Below, piece by piece: positions 31,970-40,747 of a stretch of 44,764 nt of DNA. Origin of the DNA: an uncultured Bacteroidota bacterium (lineage in GTDB: Bacteria > Bacteroidota > Bacteroidia > Chitinophagales > LD1); contig CAISWS010000480.1 in the NCBI GenBank assembly GCA_903889265.1, forward strand, positions 1 to 44,764, in the 5' to 3' direction. The position numbers and the translations under genes are program-made. Position 1 is the first letter of the stretch, and every line of letters begins with the position of its first letter. A model generated the notes under the pieces. The model saw nothing but the letters and a program-made list of their open reading frames with translations, was not told the DNA's origin and searched no databases.

Positions 31970-33223
31970 CTACTCAATTACAATTTTCTTTGTAACGGGA
32001 TTTATTCCCGCTTCTTTCAGTTGCATTTGTAGTGTATAAACACCAGCGGATATAGTTGGCAGAGAAACATCAATCTGCGCGCCGCTAACCATTTGTTTCA
32101 AAATCTGCCGGCCAGTTAAATCAGTTACAGTTATTGATAAAAGCTCATTTCCGCCAGCTACAGAAATATGTAATTGACCGTTTGATGGATTAGGGTAAAC
32201 TTTTACATCTGCATTTGCATTTGTAACTTCTGGCACACTGGTTGGTAAGGGACAGGTAAGCGTATAGAAGAATATAGCCAGGGCGGAGTCCACTTCATTC
32301 ATGATCCCCTGGTTACTATCCCATGGCACATGGCCTGCACCCGGAAAGGGCTGCAAACCTGTAGGGATGTGCAGCGATGCCATCTGCGGCTCCAACTCAG
32401 CCGAGCCGCATAACCTGAATAAGCCGGGTATCAATCCGCCGGTATATCCGTCAAATACAGAACCACATTCATAAGGTATAATTTTGTCAGCGGTACCCTG
32501 CGCATAAAAGGTAGGTGGGTTACCCGGGCCAATCCAATCGATATTACTTATCCCCCCCGCCAGGCTTGCTGCGGCCACTACCCTTGACGAATAACCGGGG
32601 TTCCCACTATTCCCTTCGTAGCCCCCATTGCTATCCATAATTGCCTGATAATATGGCGGCGTTTCACCTACACTGTCGATGGTAGTGGCAAAGTCTACCA
32701 TAATAGCACCGGCCGAGCCACCGCCACTGTAAATCTGGTTTGCGTCAATGCGGTAAGTGTTACTGTCAGCAGCATTTTTTCTAAAATAACGGATAGATGC
32801 CTTCATATCATTCACGGCGGCATCAATAGTTTTAAACGCAGTCGTAGAGTCGTATAATAATACTACACTGGACACCAGACGATAATTTATAGATGCACAA
32901 ACATAGCCCCTGTGGGCAAAGTTGGTGCACAAAAACTGCATGTCGTTATCGTTCTTGGAGCCTTCAAAAAAAGCGCCTCCATGCGCCCAAACAATCAGCT
33001 TGCGATTGGCAGCTGTATCGCCGTGCGGCGTATAAACATCCAGCAAAAGAGTTTGCGTTCCACCCCCGGCAGTAGTAGTATAAACTACGTTAAACGTAGT
33101 ATCAACCTGGCCAAAAATCGAATCAATGTAACGGGTGCTGCATTGCGCCGAAGAGCATAGTGGCAATGCAAAAAACAAGGTCATAAAAATTACTGCAACA
33201 AGAGGTAAAGCTTTAATTTTCAT
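31970..33223 (-). CDS. Secreted alpha/beta-hydrolase (carboxylesterase-like) with T9SS type A sorting domain
   Basis: 417 residues from ATG at 33223, chosen because it gives a clean signal peptide (MKIKALPLVAVIFMTLFFAL...CSSAQ); the frame is open to 33334. The hydrolase domain has VWAHGGAFFEG (oxyanion HGG), the nucleophile Ser in SGGGSAGAIM, and a His in FPGAGHVPWD. These point to a carboxylesterase of the HSL/type B style acting outside the cell. The C-terminal ~80 residues (VYPNPSNGQLHISV, DLTGRQILKQM, SAGVYTLQM, KKIVIE) are a type A sorting domain. The substrate is unknown. It lies alone between convergent M3 peptidase and the DUF4337 gene. Confidence 0.9.
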   Translation of the reverse strand: MKIKALPLVAVIFMTLFFALPLCSSAQCSTRYIDSIFGQVDTTFNVVYTTTAGGGTQTLLLDVYTPHGDTAANRKLIVWAHGGAFFEGSKNDNDMQFLCTNFAHRGYVCASINYRLVSSVVLLYDSTTAFKTIDAAVNDMKASIRYFRKNAADSNTYRIDANQIYSGGGSAGAIMVDFATTIDSVGETPPYYQAIMDSNGGYEGNSGNPGYSSRVVAAASLAGGISNIDWIGPGNPPTFYAQGTADKIIPYECGSVFDGYTGGLIPGLFRLCGSAELEPQMASLHIPTGLQPFPGAGHVPWDSNQGIMNEVDSALAIFFYTLTCPLPTSVPEVTNANADVKVYPNPSNGQLHISVAGGNELLSITVTDLTGRQILKQMVSGAQIDVSLPTISAGVYTLQMQLKEAGINPVTKKIVIE

Positions 33224-33340
33224 ACTTGTCGGGGTTGAGTTATACAAGAAACTGAAAAGGAAAATAGTTTTTATTTTCGAAACTATACCCGGGTTAAATG
33301 TTAAAACGCAGGGTTCAGATAAAAGCCGCGGCACACCGCT

Positions 33341-33874
33341 TTAAAAGTTTCCCATAAAAAATAAAACCGCACCGGCAACCGATAGAACAAGGCTAAAATA
33401 CCACAGAAAAGCCCTTTTTGTAAGCATAGCAATGGCCGATATTGCTATAGCTATTTGAAATAATGTAACCGACAGTGCAATGGTAACGTGCCTTTTAAGA
33501 TGCGCCGCTGATTCATTTTCCGCCTCTTTTGCATCTTTCATCAGTTCCTCCTGATCAGTCTTATATTGTTCTTTTTTGGCCTTTATCGCAGCCGGTGCTT
33601 CAATATTAGCCGTGGCATGCTGTAGAATTATTGATTCTGCTATTTCGTACTTAATCCCCTTGGCCTGGTAGTGTGCCCAGCAATCCGAACTCTTAATTTG
33701 TGCAATAAGTGCCTCGTTACTATGGTGCCCTGCTGTTAAACTGCCTAGGGCCGCAAACACAGCCATTATTGCAGTTGAAACTGCGGCATACATACTCCAT
33801 CCTCCCCGGTTCTCCTCTGCCTGCTCCTTAATATGTTCGTGCAGGTGCTCAGTTGGCACTTCCATTTCTTCCAT
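33341..33874 (-). CDS. DUF4337-family membrane protein
   Basis: 177 residues. The sequence shows a charged N-terminus (EHLHEHIKEQAEE), a first hydrophobic helix (~27-47, YAAVSTAIMAVFAALGSLTAG), a long helical middle with DCWAHYQAKGIKYEI, and two C-terminal hydrophobic helices (~130-149 and ~155-175). This matches DUF4337, of unknown function. A second in-frame ATG three codons in is an alternative start. The secreted esterase gene follows 117 bp later on the same strand. Confidence 0.82.
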   Translation of the reverse strand: MEEMEVPTEHLHEHIKEQAEENRGGWSMYAAVSTAIMAVFAALGSLTAGHHSNEALIAQIKSSDCWAHYQAKGIKYEIAESIILQHATANIEAPAAIKAKKEQYKTDQEELMKDAKEAENESAAHLKRHVTIALSVTLFQIAIAISAIAMLTKRAFLWYFSLVLSVAGAVLFFMGNF

Positions 33875-33999
33875 GTTTTCTGGTTTTTATTTTTCCAAAT
33901 CTACTTCAAATTTGCGTTACGACTAAACCTTTACAGATAAAATGAGACAACTATATACCTGTTTGGATGAGAGACCGCCGCTAATTGCAAAAGGTTTCA

Positions 34000-35364
34000 T
34001 TAAATCTTAAACGTAAGTTCCATCCGGTTGCATTTCGGCGAAGGAATCAGGTACCGTATCTCCGCCTTATGGTATTGAATTATCCGTTTTACAATACTAA
34101 GCCCCAGGCCAAAACCCCGGTTTGGTATGGCATTGCTGCCACGCACAAACGAGCCAAAAAGCTTCTCTGTGTCGTTACCTTCAGGCACTTCACCCTCATT
34201 GGTGATAAATAGTTTAATGTCCAGTTTCTCCTGTACTATCTTTATATCTACCTCTTTGTTATCTGAATACAGGTAAGCATTTTTTAGCAGGTTGCTGATC
34301 GCGATTTTCAGCAATGCTTCATCGCCTTTAATTTCAAGCTTATCCTCATAGCCCGTATCGTTGATAATCTCAAAATGTATTTTACAATCACTGTGATACT
34401 TACGCAAAAACTCAGCGCTGCTGAAAATAATTTCATCTATGCGCACATTCGAAAAGTTTCTTACCTCCGTTTCATTCTCCAGCTTTGATAGTATCAGCAG
34501 CGAAGTTACAATGTCCGAAAGCTGTTGGGTATCCTCTTTCATACTGGAAAGGGTCTTCTCAAACTTCTGCGGCAGGTCAGGGTTCTGCATCAGGTTTTCA
34601 AGTTGGGCTGATATTTTTGAAAGCGGTGTGCGCAACTCATGCGATGCATTGCCTACAAAGCTTTTCTGATACTGAAACGATTTATCAATCCGCTCAATCA
34701 TGGTATTAAAAGCGGCCGTCAGTTCCGAAATCTCATCCCGCTTACCAGTGTTTTCCAACCGGGTGCTTAGGTTGTTTTCTGATATATTTTGCACCTTATT
34801 TTTAAAAACATCCAGAGGGTACAAAGCCTGCTTACTGAAATAGAAGGATAATAGCCACACCAGTATTACCCCGGCCAAAAAAGCAACTATAACAAGTTCT
34901 TTTAAAAACGTCAGGTTGCGGTTGCCAAATTTATCCTCAGCTGAAATAAGCACGATGTAGTTCTTATCCAGGTGCTTAATACTTTTACCAACAATATCGT
35001 ATTCGTTTTCGGTTTTATACAGGTACCCTTCAGCCTGTATCTTCTTTAGCATGGCGGTATCCCAATTAATTACCGCATCATCAATACTGCTGTAAATTAG
35101 CCCCAGGCTGTCATTAAATATCAGCGTTTTTTCGTTGTAAAGGTTGTTAATGGTTTCTTTATCAATCAACTTTAACAGCGTATAATCAACAGCTTTAACT
35201 TCCACCAAAAGCTTAACGGTGGTCTGCGCCTTTTCCACCAACCGGTTCTGAATCTCTATTTTCCGGTAATTTGAAAACATCGTAAAAAGCACAAACAGCA
35301 ACGTTGCCAGTATAAGAGAGAATAGCAGGCTGAACGTAAGTGAAAACCGCTGCTTTAAATTCAT
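34000..35364 (-). CDS. HAMP-containing sensor histidine kinase
   Basis: 454 residues. TM1 is ~9-31, a periplasmic sensor region ~32-153, TM2 ~154-176, HAMP ~178-232. The HisKA box is FVGNASHELRTPLSK with phosphoacceptor H242. The ATPase has N-box SNLLKNA (357-363) and GFGLGLSIVKRII (417-429). The G1 region reads FITNEGEVP, lacking the usual Asp-x-Gly, as in a number of membrane kinases of this type. It starts 4 bp after the response regulator gene and is surely its partner. The signal is unknown. Confidence 0.94.
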   Translation of the reverse strand: MNLKQRFSLTFSLLFSLILATLLFVLFTMFSNYRKIEIQNRLVEKAQTTVKLLVEVKAVDYTLLKLIDKETINNLYNEKTLIFNDSLGLIYSSIDDAVINWDTAMLKKIQAEGYLYKTENEYDIVGKSIKHLDKNYIVLISAEDKFGNRNLTFLKELVIVAFLAGVILVWLLSFYFSKQALYPLDVFKNKVQNISENNLSTRLENTGKRDEISELTAAFNTMIERIDKSFQYQKSFVGNASHELRTPLSKISAQLENLMQNPDLPQKFEKTLSSMKEDTQQLSDIVTSLLILSKLENETEVRNFSNVRIDEIIFSSAEFLRKYHSDCKIHFEIINDTGYEDKLEIKGDEALLKIAISNLLKNAYLYSDNKEVDIKIVQEKLDIKLFITNEGEVPEGNDTEKLFGSFVRGSNAIPNRGFGLGLSIVKRIIQYHKAEIRYLIPSPKCNRMELTFKI

Positions 35365-35368
35365 GTAG

Positions 35369-36055
35369 CTAGTTTGCCTTCAAAAAATAACCAAACCCGG
35401 GCCGGGTGTGTATCAGTTTTTCATCGTGGCCCTTATCAATTTTGTTGCGCAGAAAATTGATATAAACCTCTATAGTATTAGTACCGGTATCAAAATTAAT
35501 ATCCCAAACCTGCTCTGATATAGTTTGTTTCGAAACCGGCCGGCCTTTAGCCCTGGCCAGCAGTTCAAGCAGCTTAAACTCCTTGGGGGTCAGTTCTATT
35601 TTTCTTCCGGCCCGTTCAACGGTCATTTGCTGCGGGTTTATCTGCAGGTCATCAATAACAATGGTTTCCTCCTTCTCGCTTTGCGGCCTTCCCGAACGTC
35701 TTAAAAGAGCATTTATCCGCGCCAATAATTCGTCAAAGTGAAAAGGCTTTACCATATAATCATCCGCACCAAGATAAAGCGCTTCTACTTTATCTGTTAC
35801 GTCGCCAAAAGCGGTAAGCATAAGTATGGGCGTGCTTTTGTCTTCATCGCGTATGTACCTGCATACCTGCAATCCGTTTAGTGCAGGCACATTAATATCC
35901 AGGATATAAATATCGTAGCTGCCCAGTTTACGCTGCCTTAGTAATAACTGGCCGTCGTAAGCAATATCACATTCAAATCCTTTTGAGGTAAAGTATTGGT
36001 TTATCTCATTGGCCAGCTTGGGGTCATCTTCCAATAAAAGTATTTTATAGTTCAT
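35369..36055 (-). CDS. OmpR/PhoB-family response regulator
   Basis: 228 residues from ATG at 36055 (MNYKILLLEDDP); a frame extension to 36097 is not credible as the family starts here. Receiver residues are E9/D10/D11, phosphoacceptor D53 (YILDINVP), T81 and K103 (MVKPF). The C-terminal winged helix (~130-228) contains ELTPKEFKLLELLA, and ends NTIEVYINFLRNKID, RPGFGYFLK. It probably activates or represses transcription on phosphorylation by the kinase encoded 4 bp downstream. Confidence 0.95.
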   Translation of the reverse strand: MNYKILLLEDDPKLANEINQYFTSKGFECDIAYDGQLLLRQRKLGSYDIYILDINVPALNGLQVCRYIRDEDKSTPILMLTAFGDVTDKVEALYLGADDYMVKPFHFDELLARINALLRRSGRPQSEKEETIVIDDLQINPQQMTVERAGRKIELTPKEFKLLELLARAKGRPVSKQTISEQVWDINFDTGTNTIEVYINFLRNKIDKGHDEKLIHTRPGFGYFLKAN

Positions 36056-36151
36056 TACCCTGAATTTAATCCTGCCCGATGAGAGTAAAGTTAACAAGTA
36101 TAAACCAGCAATTGTATCTGGTCATAGTCTCTCCGCTACAAAGGAATGTCA

Positions 36152-36592
36152 CTACCTCAGCCTGTCCAGGCTCTTAATGGTATTTTCGTCTTTACGGATA
36201 TTAACCAGGGCAAGTATTTCAAAAAGGCCGGCAGCTGCGGCAAGCAAATTCCAATAGGTAAATACCACATCGCCCGGAAAAACCCAGGTTTGGTATTTAT
36301 AATAAACATACGCTGCCGACGCCCCTGTAAATACAATCGCAAACCAGCAAACCAGCATTTGCAACTCCCTGTTTCTGTAAAGAAAAATATTAATAAGCGT
36401 TAAAGCCATCGCAGTTCCTACCAGTATCGGATTAATAAAATATATCCATCCGTTAAAATGCTGCGTAATCTCCCAACCCCGGAAACCCTCATTAAAAGGA
36501 TGCATTTCCGTTCTTATCAGGGGAAGCCATAAAAACAAACCAAGTGCCACTACCGCCAAAAAAAGAAAAACCGTTTGAATTCTCTGAATCAT
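36152..36592 (-). CDS. DUF4293 membrane protein
   Basis: 146 residues from ATG at 36592 (MIQRIQTVFLFLA), the conserved family start; the frame is open to 36625. Four hydrophobic helices are visible at ~5-25, ~48-67, ~73-95 and ~105-127. The family is restricted to Bacteroidota and has no known function. The gene is divergent from the thiolase gene (54-bp gap) and lies upstream of the response-regulator operon on the same strand. Confidence 0.85.
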   Translation of the reverse strand: MIQRIQTVFLFLAVVALGLFLWLPLIRTEMHPFNEGFRGWEITQHFNGWIYFINPILVGTAMALTLINIFLYRNRELQMLVCWFAIVFTGASAAYVYYKYQTWVFPGDVVFTYWNLLAAAAGLFEILALVNIRKDENTIKSLDRLR

Positions 36593-36612
36593 AGCGAACA
36601 GATTTGAAAGTT

Positions 36613-36620
36613 TAAATTTG
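36613..36620 (+). promoter_or_regulatory. -7 box (TAAATTTG) of the thiolase gene
   Basis: TAAATTTGCAC is a perfect TAnnTTTG match 26 bp before the ATG at 36647. It lies in the 54-bp divergent gap with the DUF4293 gene. Confidence 0.5.
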
Positions 36621-36646
36621 CACACAAACCTAAATTATTTCAGCAA

Positions 36647-37843
36647 ATGAACGCGTATATAGTTGATGCCCTTCGTACCCCTATAGGAAAATTTAACGGC
36701 ACCCTCAGTTCCATCCGGCCTGACGACCTGGCCGCACTAATTATAAAAAAGATAATTGAGCGCAATAATACCTGGTTAGATACCAAACTAATAGAGGAGG
36801 TAATACTGGGCGCTGCCAACCAAAGCGGCGAGGATAACCGCAACGTAGCCCGTATGGCCGCCTTACTGGCAGGCCTGCCGGTGGAAGTTGCTGGTGTAAC
36901 CGTCAACCGCTTATGCGCTTCAGGCCTGCAGGCAATTGCAGATGCATCCAGGGCCCTGAATAACGGAGATGGAGAGGCTTATATAGCGGGTGGGGTTGAA
37001 AGTATGACCCGGGCGCCATATGTTCTGTCGAAAGCCACAACTACTTTCGAGCGAACCCAGCAAATGTTTGATACCAGCATAGGGTGGCGCTTTACCAATA
37101 AGCTTTTCCCTAAAGACACCACCTATTCAATGGGCGAAACTGCCGAAAATGTGGCTAAAAAATGGAACATCGGCCGCCTGGCTCAGGATGAATTTGCCCA
37201 CCTGTCTCAACTTAAATATCAGAAAGCACACGAGGCCTCTAAGTTCAACGATGAAATGATAGCTATTGAGCTGGATAAGGGAAAGGGCGAACGTGTATTT
37301 TTTGAAAAAGACGAGCAACCCCGTCTGTCATCTGTTGAAACACTTGCTCAGTTAAAACCCGCTTTTGTAAAAGACGGAACGGTAACCGCCGGCAACTCTT
37401 CGGGTATTAACGATGGCGCAGCCGCCACCCTAATAGTAAGCGAAGCGGTGATAAAAAAATTCAACCTGAAACCACTTGCCCGTGTGGTTTCCATTGCCGC
37501 CTCTGGTGTTGAACCCGCTTATATGGGCATTGGCCCTGTATCTGCCACACAAAAAGCCCTGAAACGTGCCGACCTCAATATTTCAGATATCGGTTTGGCA
37601 GAATTGAACGAGGCCTTCGCTTCACAATCTCTGGCCTGTATACAGGAACTGGGAATAAACCCTGAAATAGTAAATGTAAATGGCGGGGCCATTGCTATCG
37701 GTCACCCGCTCGGCTGTTCAGGCGCCAGAATTACCGGTACCCTGGTTCACGAAATGAAACGCCGCAATAACATAAAATACGGCCTCGCCACCATGTGCAT
37801 TGGCGTAGGGCAAGGCATGGCAATTATTTATGAAAGATGTTAA
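36647..37843 (+). CDS. Thiolase (acetyl-CoA acyltransferase), 3-oxoadipyl-CoA thiolase-like
   Basis: 398 residues. Catalytic residues: C90 in VNRLCASGLQA, H353 in AIGHPLGCSGAR, and C384 in MCIGVGQG. The stretches LRTPIGKFNGTLSSIRPDDLAAL, NQSGEDNRNVARMA and MFDTSIGWRF are close to PcaF/PaaJ 3-oxoadipyl-CoA thiolases, which release acetyl-CoA and succinyl-CoA in aromatic degradation. No pca or paa genes are adjacent, so general acetyl-CoA C-acetyltransferase or beta-oxidation activity is equally possible. Start supported by the -7 box at 36613. Confidence 0.9.
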   Translation: MNAYIVDALRTPIGKFNGTLSSIRPDDLAALIIKKIIERNNTWLDTKLIEEVILGAANQSGEDNRNVARMAALLAGLPVEVAGVTVNRLCASGLQAIADASRALNNGDGEAYIAGGVESMTRAPYVLSKATTTFERTQQMFDTSIGWRFTNKLFPKDTTYSMGETAENVAKKWNIGRLAQDEFAHLSQLKYQKAHEASKFNDEMIAIELDKGKGERVFFEKDEQPRLSSVETLAQLKPAFVKDGTVTAGNSSGINDGAAATLIVSEAVIKKFNLKPLARVVSIAASGVEPAYMGIGPVSATQKALKRADLNISDIGLAELNEAFASQSLACIQELGINPEIVNVNGGAIAIGHPLGCSGARITGTLVHEMKRRNNIKYGLATMCIGVGQGMAIIYERC

Positions 37844-37894
37844 TGGTTTAAACCCAATGTTGCACATGCTTTTATTTGCATCCCCTTGCATTTT

Positions 37895-37929
37895 CTTTGC
37901 GCCCTTAGCGATCTTTGCGGTAAATAAAT
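37895..37929 (+). repeat. CTTTGCG-type phrase repeat, copy 1
   Basis: CTTTGCGCCCTTAGCG, then ATCTTTGCGGTAAATAAAT. It aligns with the copy at 41720-41753 and shares the word plan of the 42-bp CTTAGTG repeat that follows 19 bp later. Confidence 0.6.
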
Positions 37930-37948
37930 CTTTGTATTAAAAATATTT

Positions 37949-37990
37949 CTTAGTGAAACTTGGTGTCCTTAGTGCCTTAATGGTTAATTT
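37949..37990 (+). repeat. Dispersed 42-bp repeat, copy 4 (upstream of truA)
   Basis: CTTAGTGAAACTTGGTG, then TCCTTAGTGCC, then TTAATGGTTAATTT. It is gap-free at 42 bp against the other copies and ends 21 bp before the TTG start of truA, so it occupies the place of the leader or promoter. Confidence 0.75.
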
Positions 37991-38011
37991 CTCTTCCTTA
38001 ATCTAATTAAT

Positions 38012-38836
38012 TTGAGATACTTCCTTCATCTTTCTTATAAAGGCACCAACTACTGCGGCTGGCAAATGCAAAAAAACTCGCCATCGGTGCAGCAGGTTAT
38101 CAATGAAGCCCTTGAAAAACTCCTTGGTCACCACATCGCCTCCATGGGCTGCGGCAGAACCGACACCGGTGTGCATGCCAAAGATTTTTACATGCATTTC
38201 GACACGGAAAAAGAAGTGGCCGACAAAACCAATTTTCTTTTTCGCCTCAATTGCGTTTTACCCGATGACATTACCATTTTTGAGATGATTGAAATGCCCG
38301 AAAAAGCGCACACCCGTTTTGATGCTACTGAAAGAACCTATGAGTACTACGTCTATTTTGACAAATCTTCTTTTATAAAACCCTACAGCTTTTACCAGGG
38401 CTTTTACCACATTGATTGGGAAAAAGTTATTGAAGCCGCCGCCTTTGTAAAAACCATCGAAGATTTTACCTCGCTTTGTTTGCCCAGCATAGATTTTAAA
38501 ACAAACCTGTGCTACATCAAAGAATCGAAATGGGAAATTCTTCCCTCTCAGCATTTAATTCTAAAACCTTTTGACGAGCCGGGCCCTTCAAAACCGCTCA
38601 TTATGCCCTATCAACCGCAAAAAGGTGAGGTCTTACGTTTTACCATAACCAGCAACCGGTTTTTGCGGGGCATGGTACGCAAAATAGTAGGCACTATTTT
38701 AATGATTGGCAAAGGCAAAATTGAGCTGGAAGAGTTTAAACAGATAGTAACCGAAAAGAAAGATTTCCGCATCCATTACCTGGCGCCTCCTAATGGCCTG
38801 TTTTTGTCTAAAGTCAGATATCCTTATTTCACTTAA
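38012..38836 (+). CDS. truA: tRNA pseudouridine synthase A
   Basis: 274 residues. The catalytic Asp is D51 in GCGRTDTGVHA, and FRLNCVLPDDI, RTYEYYVYF and FLRGMVRKIVGTIL are family motifs. It makes pseudouridine at positions 38-40 of the tRNA anticodon arm. The start is unusual: the frame has a stop at 37985-37987 and no ATG before the conserved N-terminus (MRYFLHLSYKGTNYCGWQ), so initiation must be at the TTG at 38012. The dispersed 42-bp repeat ends 21 bp upstream. Confidence 0.95.
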   Translation: MRYFLHLSYKGTNYCGWQMQKNSPSVQQVINEALEKLLGHHIASMGCGRTDTGVHAKDFYMHFDTEKEVADKTNFLFRLNCVLPDDITIFEMIEMPEKAHTRFDATERTYEYYVYFDKSSFIKPYSFYQGFYHIDWEKVIEAAAFVKTIEDFTSLCLPSIDFKTNLCYIKESKWEILPSQHLILKPFDEPGPSKPLIMPYQPQKGEVLRFTITSNRFLRGMVRKIVGTILMIGKGKIELEEFKQIVTEKKDFRIHYLAPPNGLFLSKVRYPYFT

Positions 38837-38856
38837 ACTAAAAACGACCCGGCTTG

Positions 38857-38886
38857 TTGTAGGATAATCACTAATCCATAACTTTT
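38857..38886 (+). promoter_or_regulatory. Predicted promoter of the ABC exporter gene
   Basis: TTG (38857-38859), 19 bp, then TAACTTTT (38879-38886). It matches the Bacteroidota pattern at the standard spacing, 16 bp before the ATG at 38903. Confidence 0.5.
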
Positions 38887-38902
38887 CTACTTTAGCACCT
38901 TC

Positions 38903-40702
38903 ATGTCTGACAGCGCCAAAAAACCATTTCTCGACTTTTCATTGCTAAAAAGAATCATTGGCCTGGCTAATCCCTACCGGCTTACATTCTTTTTATCTAT
39001 TTTTCTATCCATCGTTTTGGCGGTAATAGGCATTTTCAGGCCTTTTATTATCATTTACGGCACCAACCACTACATTACCAGCCAAAAATTTGATTTTGAA
39101 GGTCTGAAATGGATAACTCTTTTAATGGTTATATCACTTGTCATCGAAGCACCACTGCGGTACCTGTTTAATTATGTAACTGCATGGCTGGGTCAAAGTA
39201 TAGTAAAGGACATGCGGCTAAAAGTATATGACCGTATTATCCATTCGCGATTAAAATATTTTGATAACACCCCCATAGGTATTTCCATTTCCCGTACCAT
39301 CACCGATATTGAAGCCATCAACGATACTTTCAGCGAAGGATTGATAAGCATTTTTGCCGATATTTTAAGTATCGTAACAGTGTTAGCCGTTATGCTTTCT
39401 TTAAGCTGGAAAGTTACTCTTGCAAGTATTGCCGTGTTGCCACTTTTACTTTGGTTTACCCGCTGGTTCCAGGAGGGTGTAAAAAAATCCTTTCAGGAAG
39501 AAAGAACGCAGATAGGCGCGCTCAACGCATTTTTACAAGAGCACATCACCGGCATGCGCATTATTCAGATTTTCAATGTAGAACAAAAAGAGCAAAAGAA
39601 ATTCCGTGCCATTAATCTGGCGCTGCGCGATGCCACTATCAGGGGTATCTGGTATTATTCCTTGTTCTTCCCGGCGGTTGAGGTTTGTTCTGCTATTGCC
39701 ATAGGCTGCATGGTTTGGATGGCATCAAACCAGATATTGCGCGATGCCATTGTACCCGGTTATGGCGGTGCTGCGGCCGGTGTAGGTATTATTTCCGGGT
39801 TCCTGTTATATATCTCTATGCTTTTCCGTCCGCTAAGGTTTATTGCCGATAAAGTAAATGTTATTCAACGCGGTATTGTAGCGGCAGAACGTGTATTTAA
39901 ACTGGTTGACAAGGACGACACCATTCCTAACACCGGCACATTCGCCCCTCAGCACATGGCCGGTAAAATTTCTTTCGAAAATGTATGGTTTGCTTATAAC
40001 GAAGAAGACCAGGTATTAAAGGATATTTCATTCGAAGTTCAGGCAGGCGAAACGCTGGCAATAGTAGGCGCAACAGGTTCGGGCAAATCATCTACCATCA
40101 GCATATTGGGACGGTTTTATGATATTCAGAAAGGCTCAATTAAAGTAGATGATATAGACATCCGCGAATATGAACTTTCGGCCCTGCGATCAAAGATGAG
40201 CGTGGTATTGCAGGACGTTTTCCTTTTTGCAGGAAGTGTGCTTGAAAACATAACCCTGCGCGATGAAAATATCTCGCGCGAACAGGTAATACACGCCGCC
40301 AAACTGGTCGGTGCTCATAATTTTATATCGAGGCTACCCGGCGGATACGATTATCTGGTAATGGAACGCGGCGCAACACTTTCTATGGGTCAGCGCCAGC
40401 TTATTTCTTTTGTAAGGGCCCTGGTATTTAACCCCAGCATTCTTATCCTTGATGAAGCTACCTCGTCCATTGATACCGAAAGCGAACAGCTGATACAACA
40501 GGCCATTGAAAACCTGGTAAAAGGACGCACCTCTATAGTTGTTGCACATAGGTTGTCAACCATACGTCACGCCCATAAAATTTTGGTATTGGATAAAGGC
40601 GAACTGAAGGAATTCGGCACTCACGAGCAACTCCTGCTTAAAAACGGACATTACAAACGCCTTTACGACATGCAGTTTATGAAGCAAAAAGAGGTTGCTT
40701 AA
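38903..40702 (+). CDS. ABC exporter half-transporter (MsbA-like)
   Basis: 599 residues. The N-terminal membrane domain has about six helices (~27-53, 70-92, 148-168, 170-188, 250-276, 290-310). The nucleotide-binding domain has Walker A GATGSGKSS (389-397), Q437, signature LSMGQ (493-497), Walker B ILILDEATSS (513-522) and switch H549. It functions as a dimer in the inner membrane, and is typically annotated as a lipid A or multidrug exporter. The substrate cannot be read from sequence. The BT_3928-like gene starts 45 bp later with its own -7 box. Confidence 0.94.
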   Translation: MSDSAKKPFLDFSLLKRIIGLANPYRLTFFLSIFLSIVLAVIGIFRPFIIIYGTNHYITSQKFDFEGLKWITLLMVISLVIEAPLRYLFNYVTAWLGQSIVKDMRLKVYDRIIHSRLKYFDNTPIGISISRTITDIEAINDTFSEGLISIFADILSIVTVLAVMLSLSWKVTLASIAVLPLLLWFTRWFQEGVKKSFQEERTQIGALNAFLQEHITGMRIIQIFNVEQKEQKKFRAINLALRDATIRGIWYYSLFFPAVEVCSAIAIGCMVWMASNQILRDAIVPGYGGAAAGVGIISGFLLYISMLFRPLRFIADKVNVIQRGIVAAERVFKLVDKDDTIPNTGTFAPQHMAGKISFENVWFAYNEEDQVLKDISFEVQAGETLAIVGATGSGKSSTISILGRFYDIQKGSIKVDDIDIREYELSALRSKMSVVLQDVFLFAGSVLENITLRDENISREQVIHAAKLVGAHNFISRLPGGYDYLVMERGATLSMGQRQLISFVRALVFNPSILILDEATSSIDTESEQLIQQAIENLVKGRTSIVVAHRLSTIRHAHKILVLDKGELKEFGTHEQLLLKNGHYKRLYDMQFMKQKEVA

Positions 40703-40735
40703 CAAGGATTTCATTTCCCTAGTTAATTCTATTTT

Positions 40736-40743
40736 TATTTTTG
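40736..40743 (+). promoter_or_regulatory. -7 box (TATTTTTG) 4 bp before a start codon
   Basis: TATTTTTG matches TAnnTTTG exactly and ends only 4 bp before the ATG at 40748. Initiation at the usual distance would give a leaderless or nearly leaderless mRNA for the DoxX/thioredoxin-like gene. Confidence 0.5.
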
Positions 40744-40747
40744 GCGT

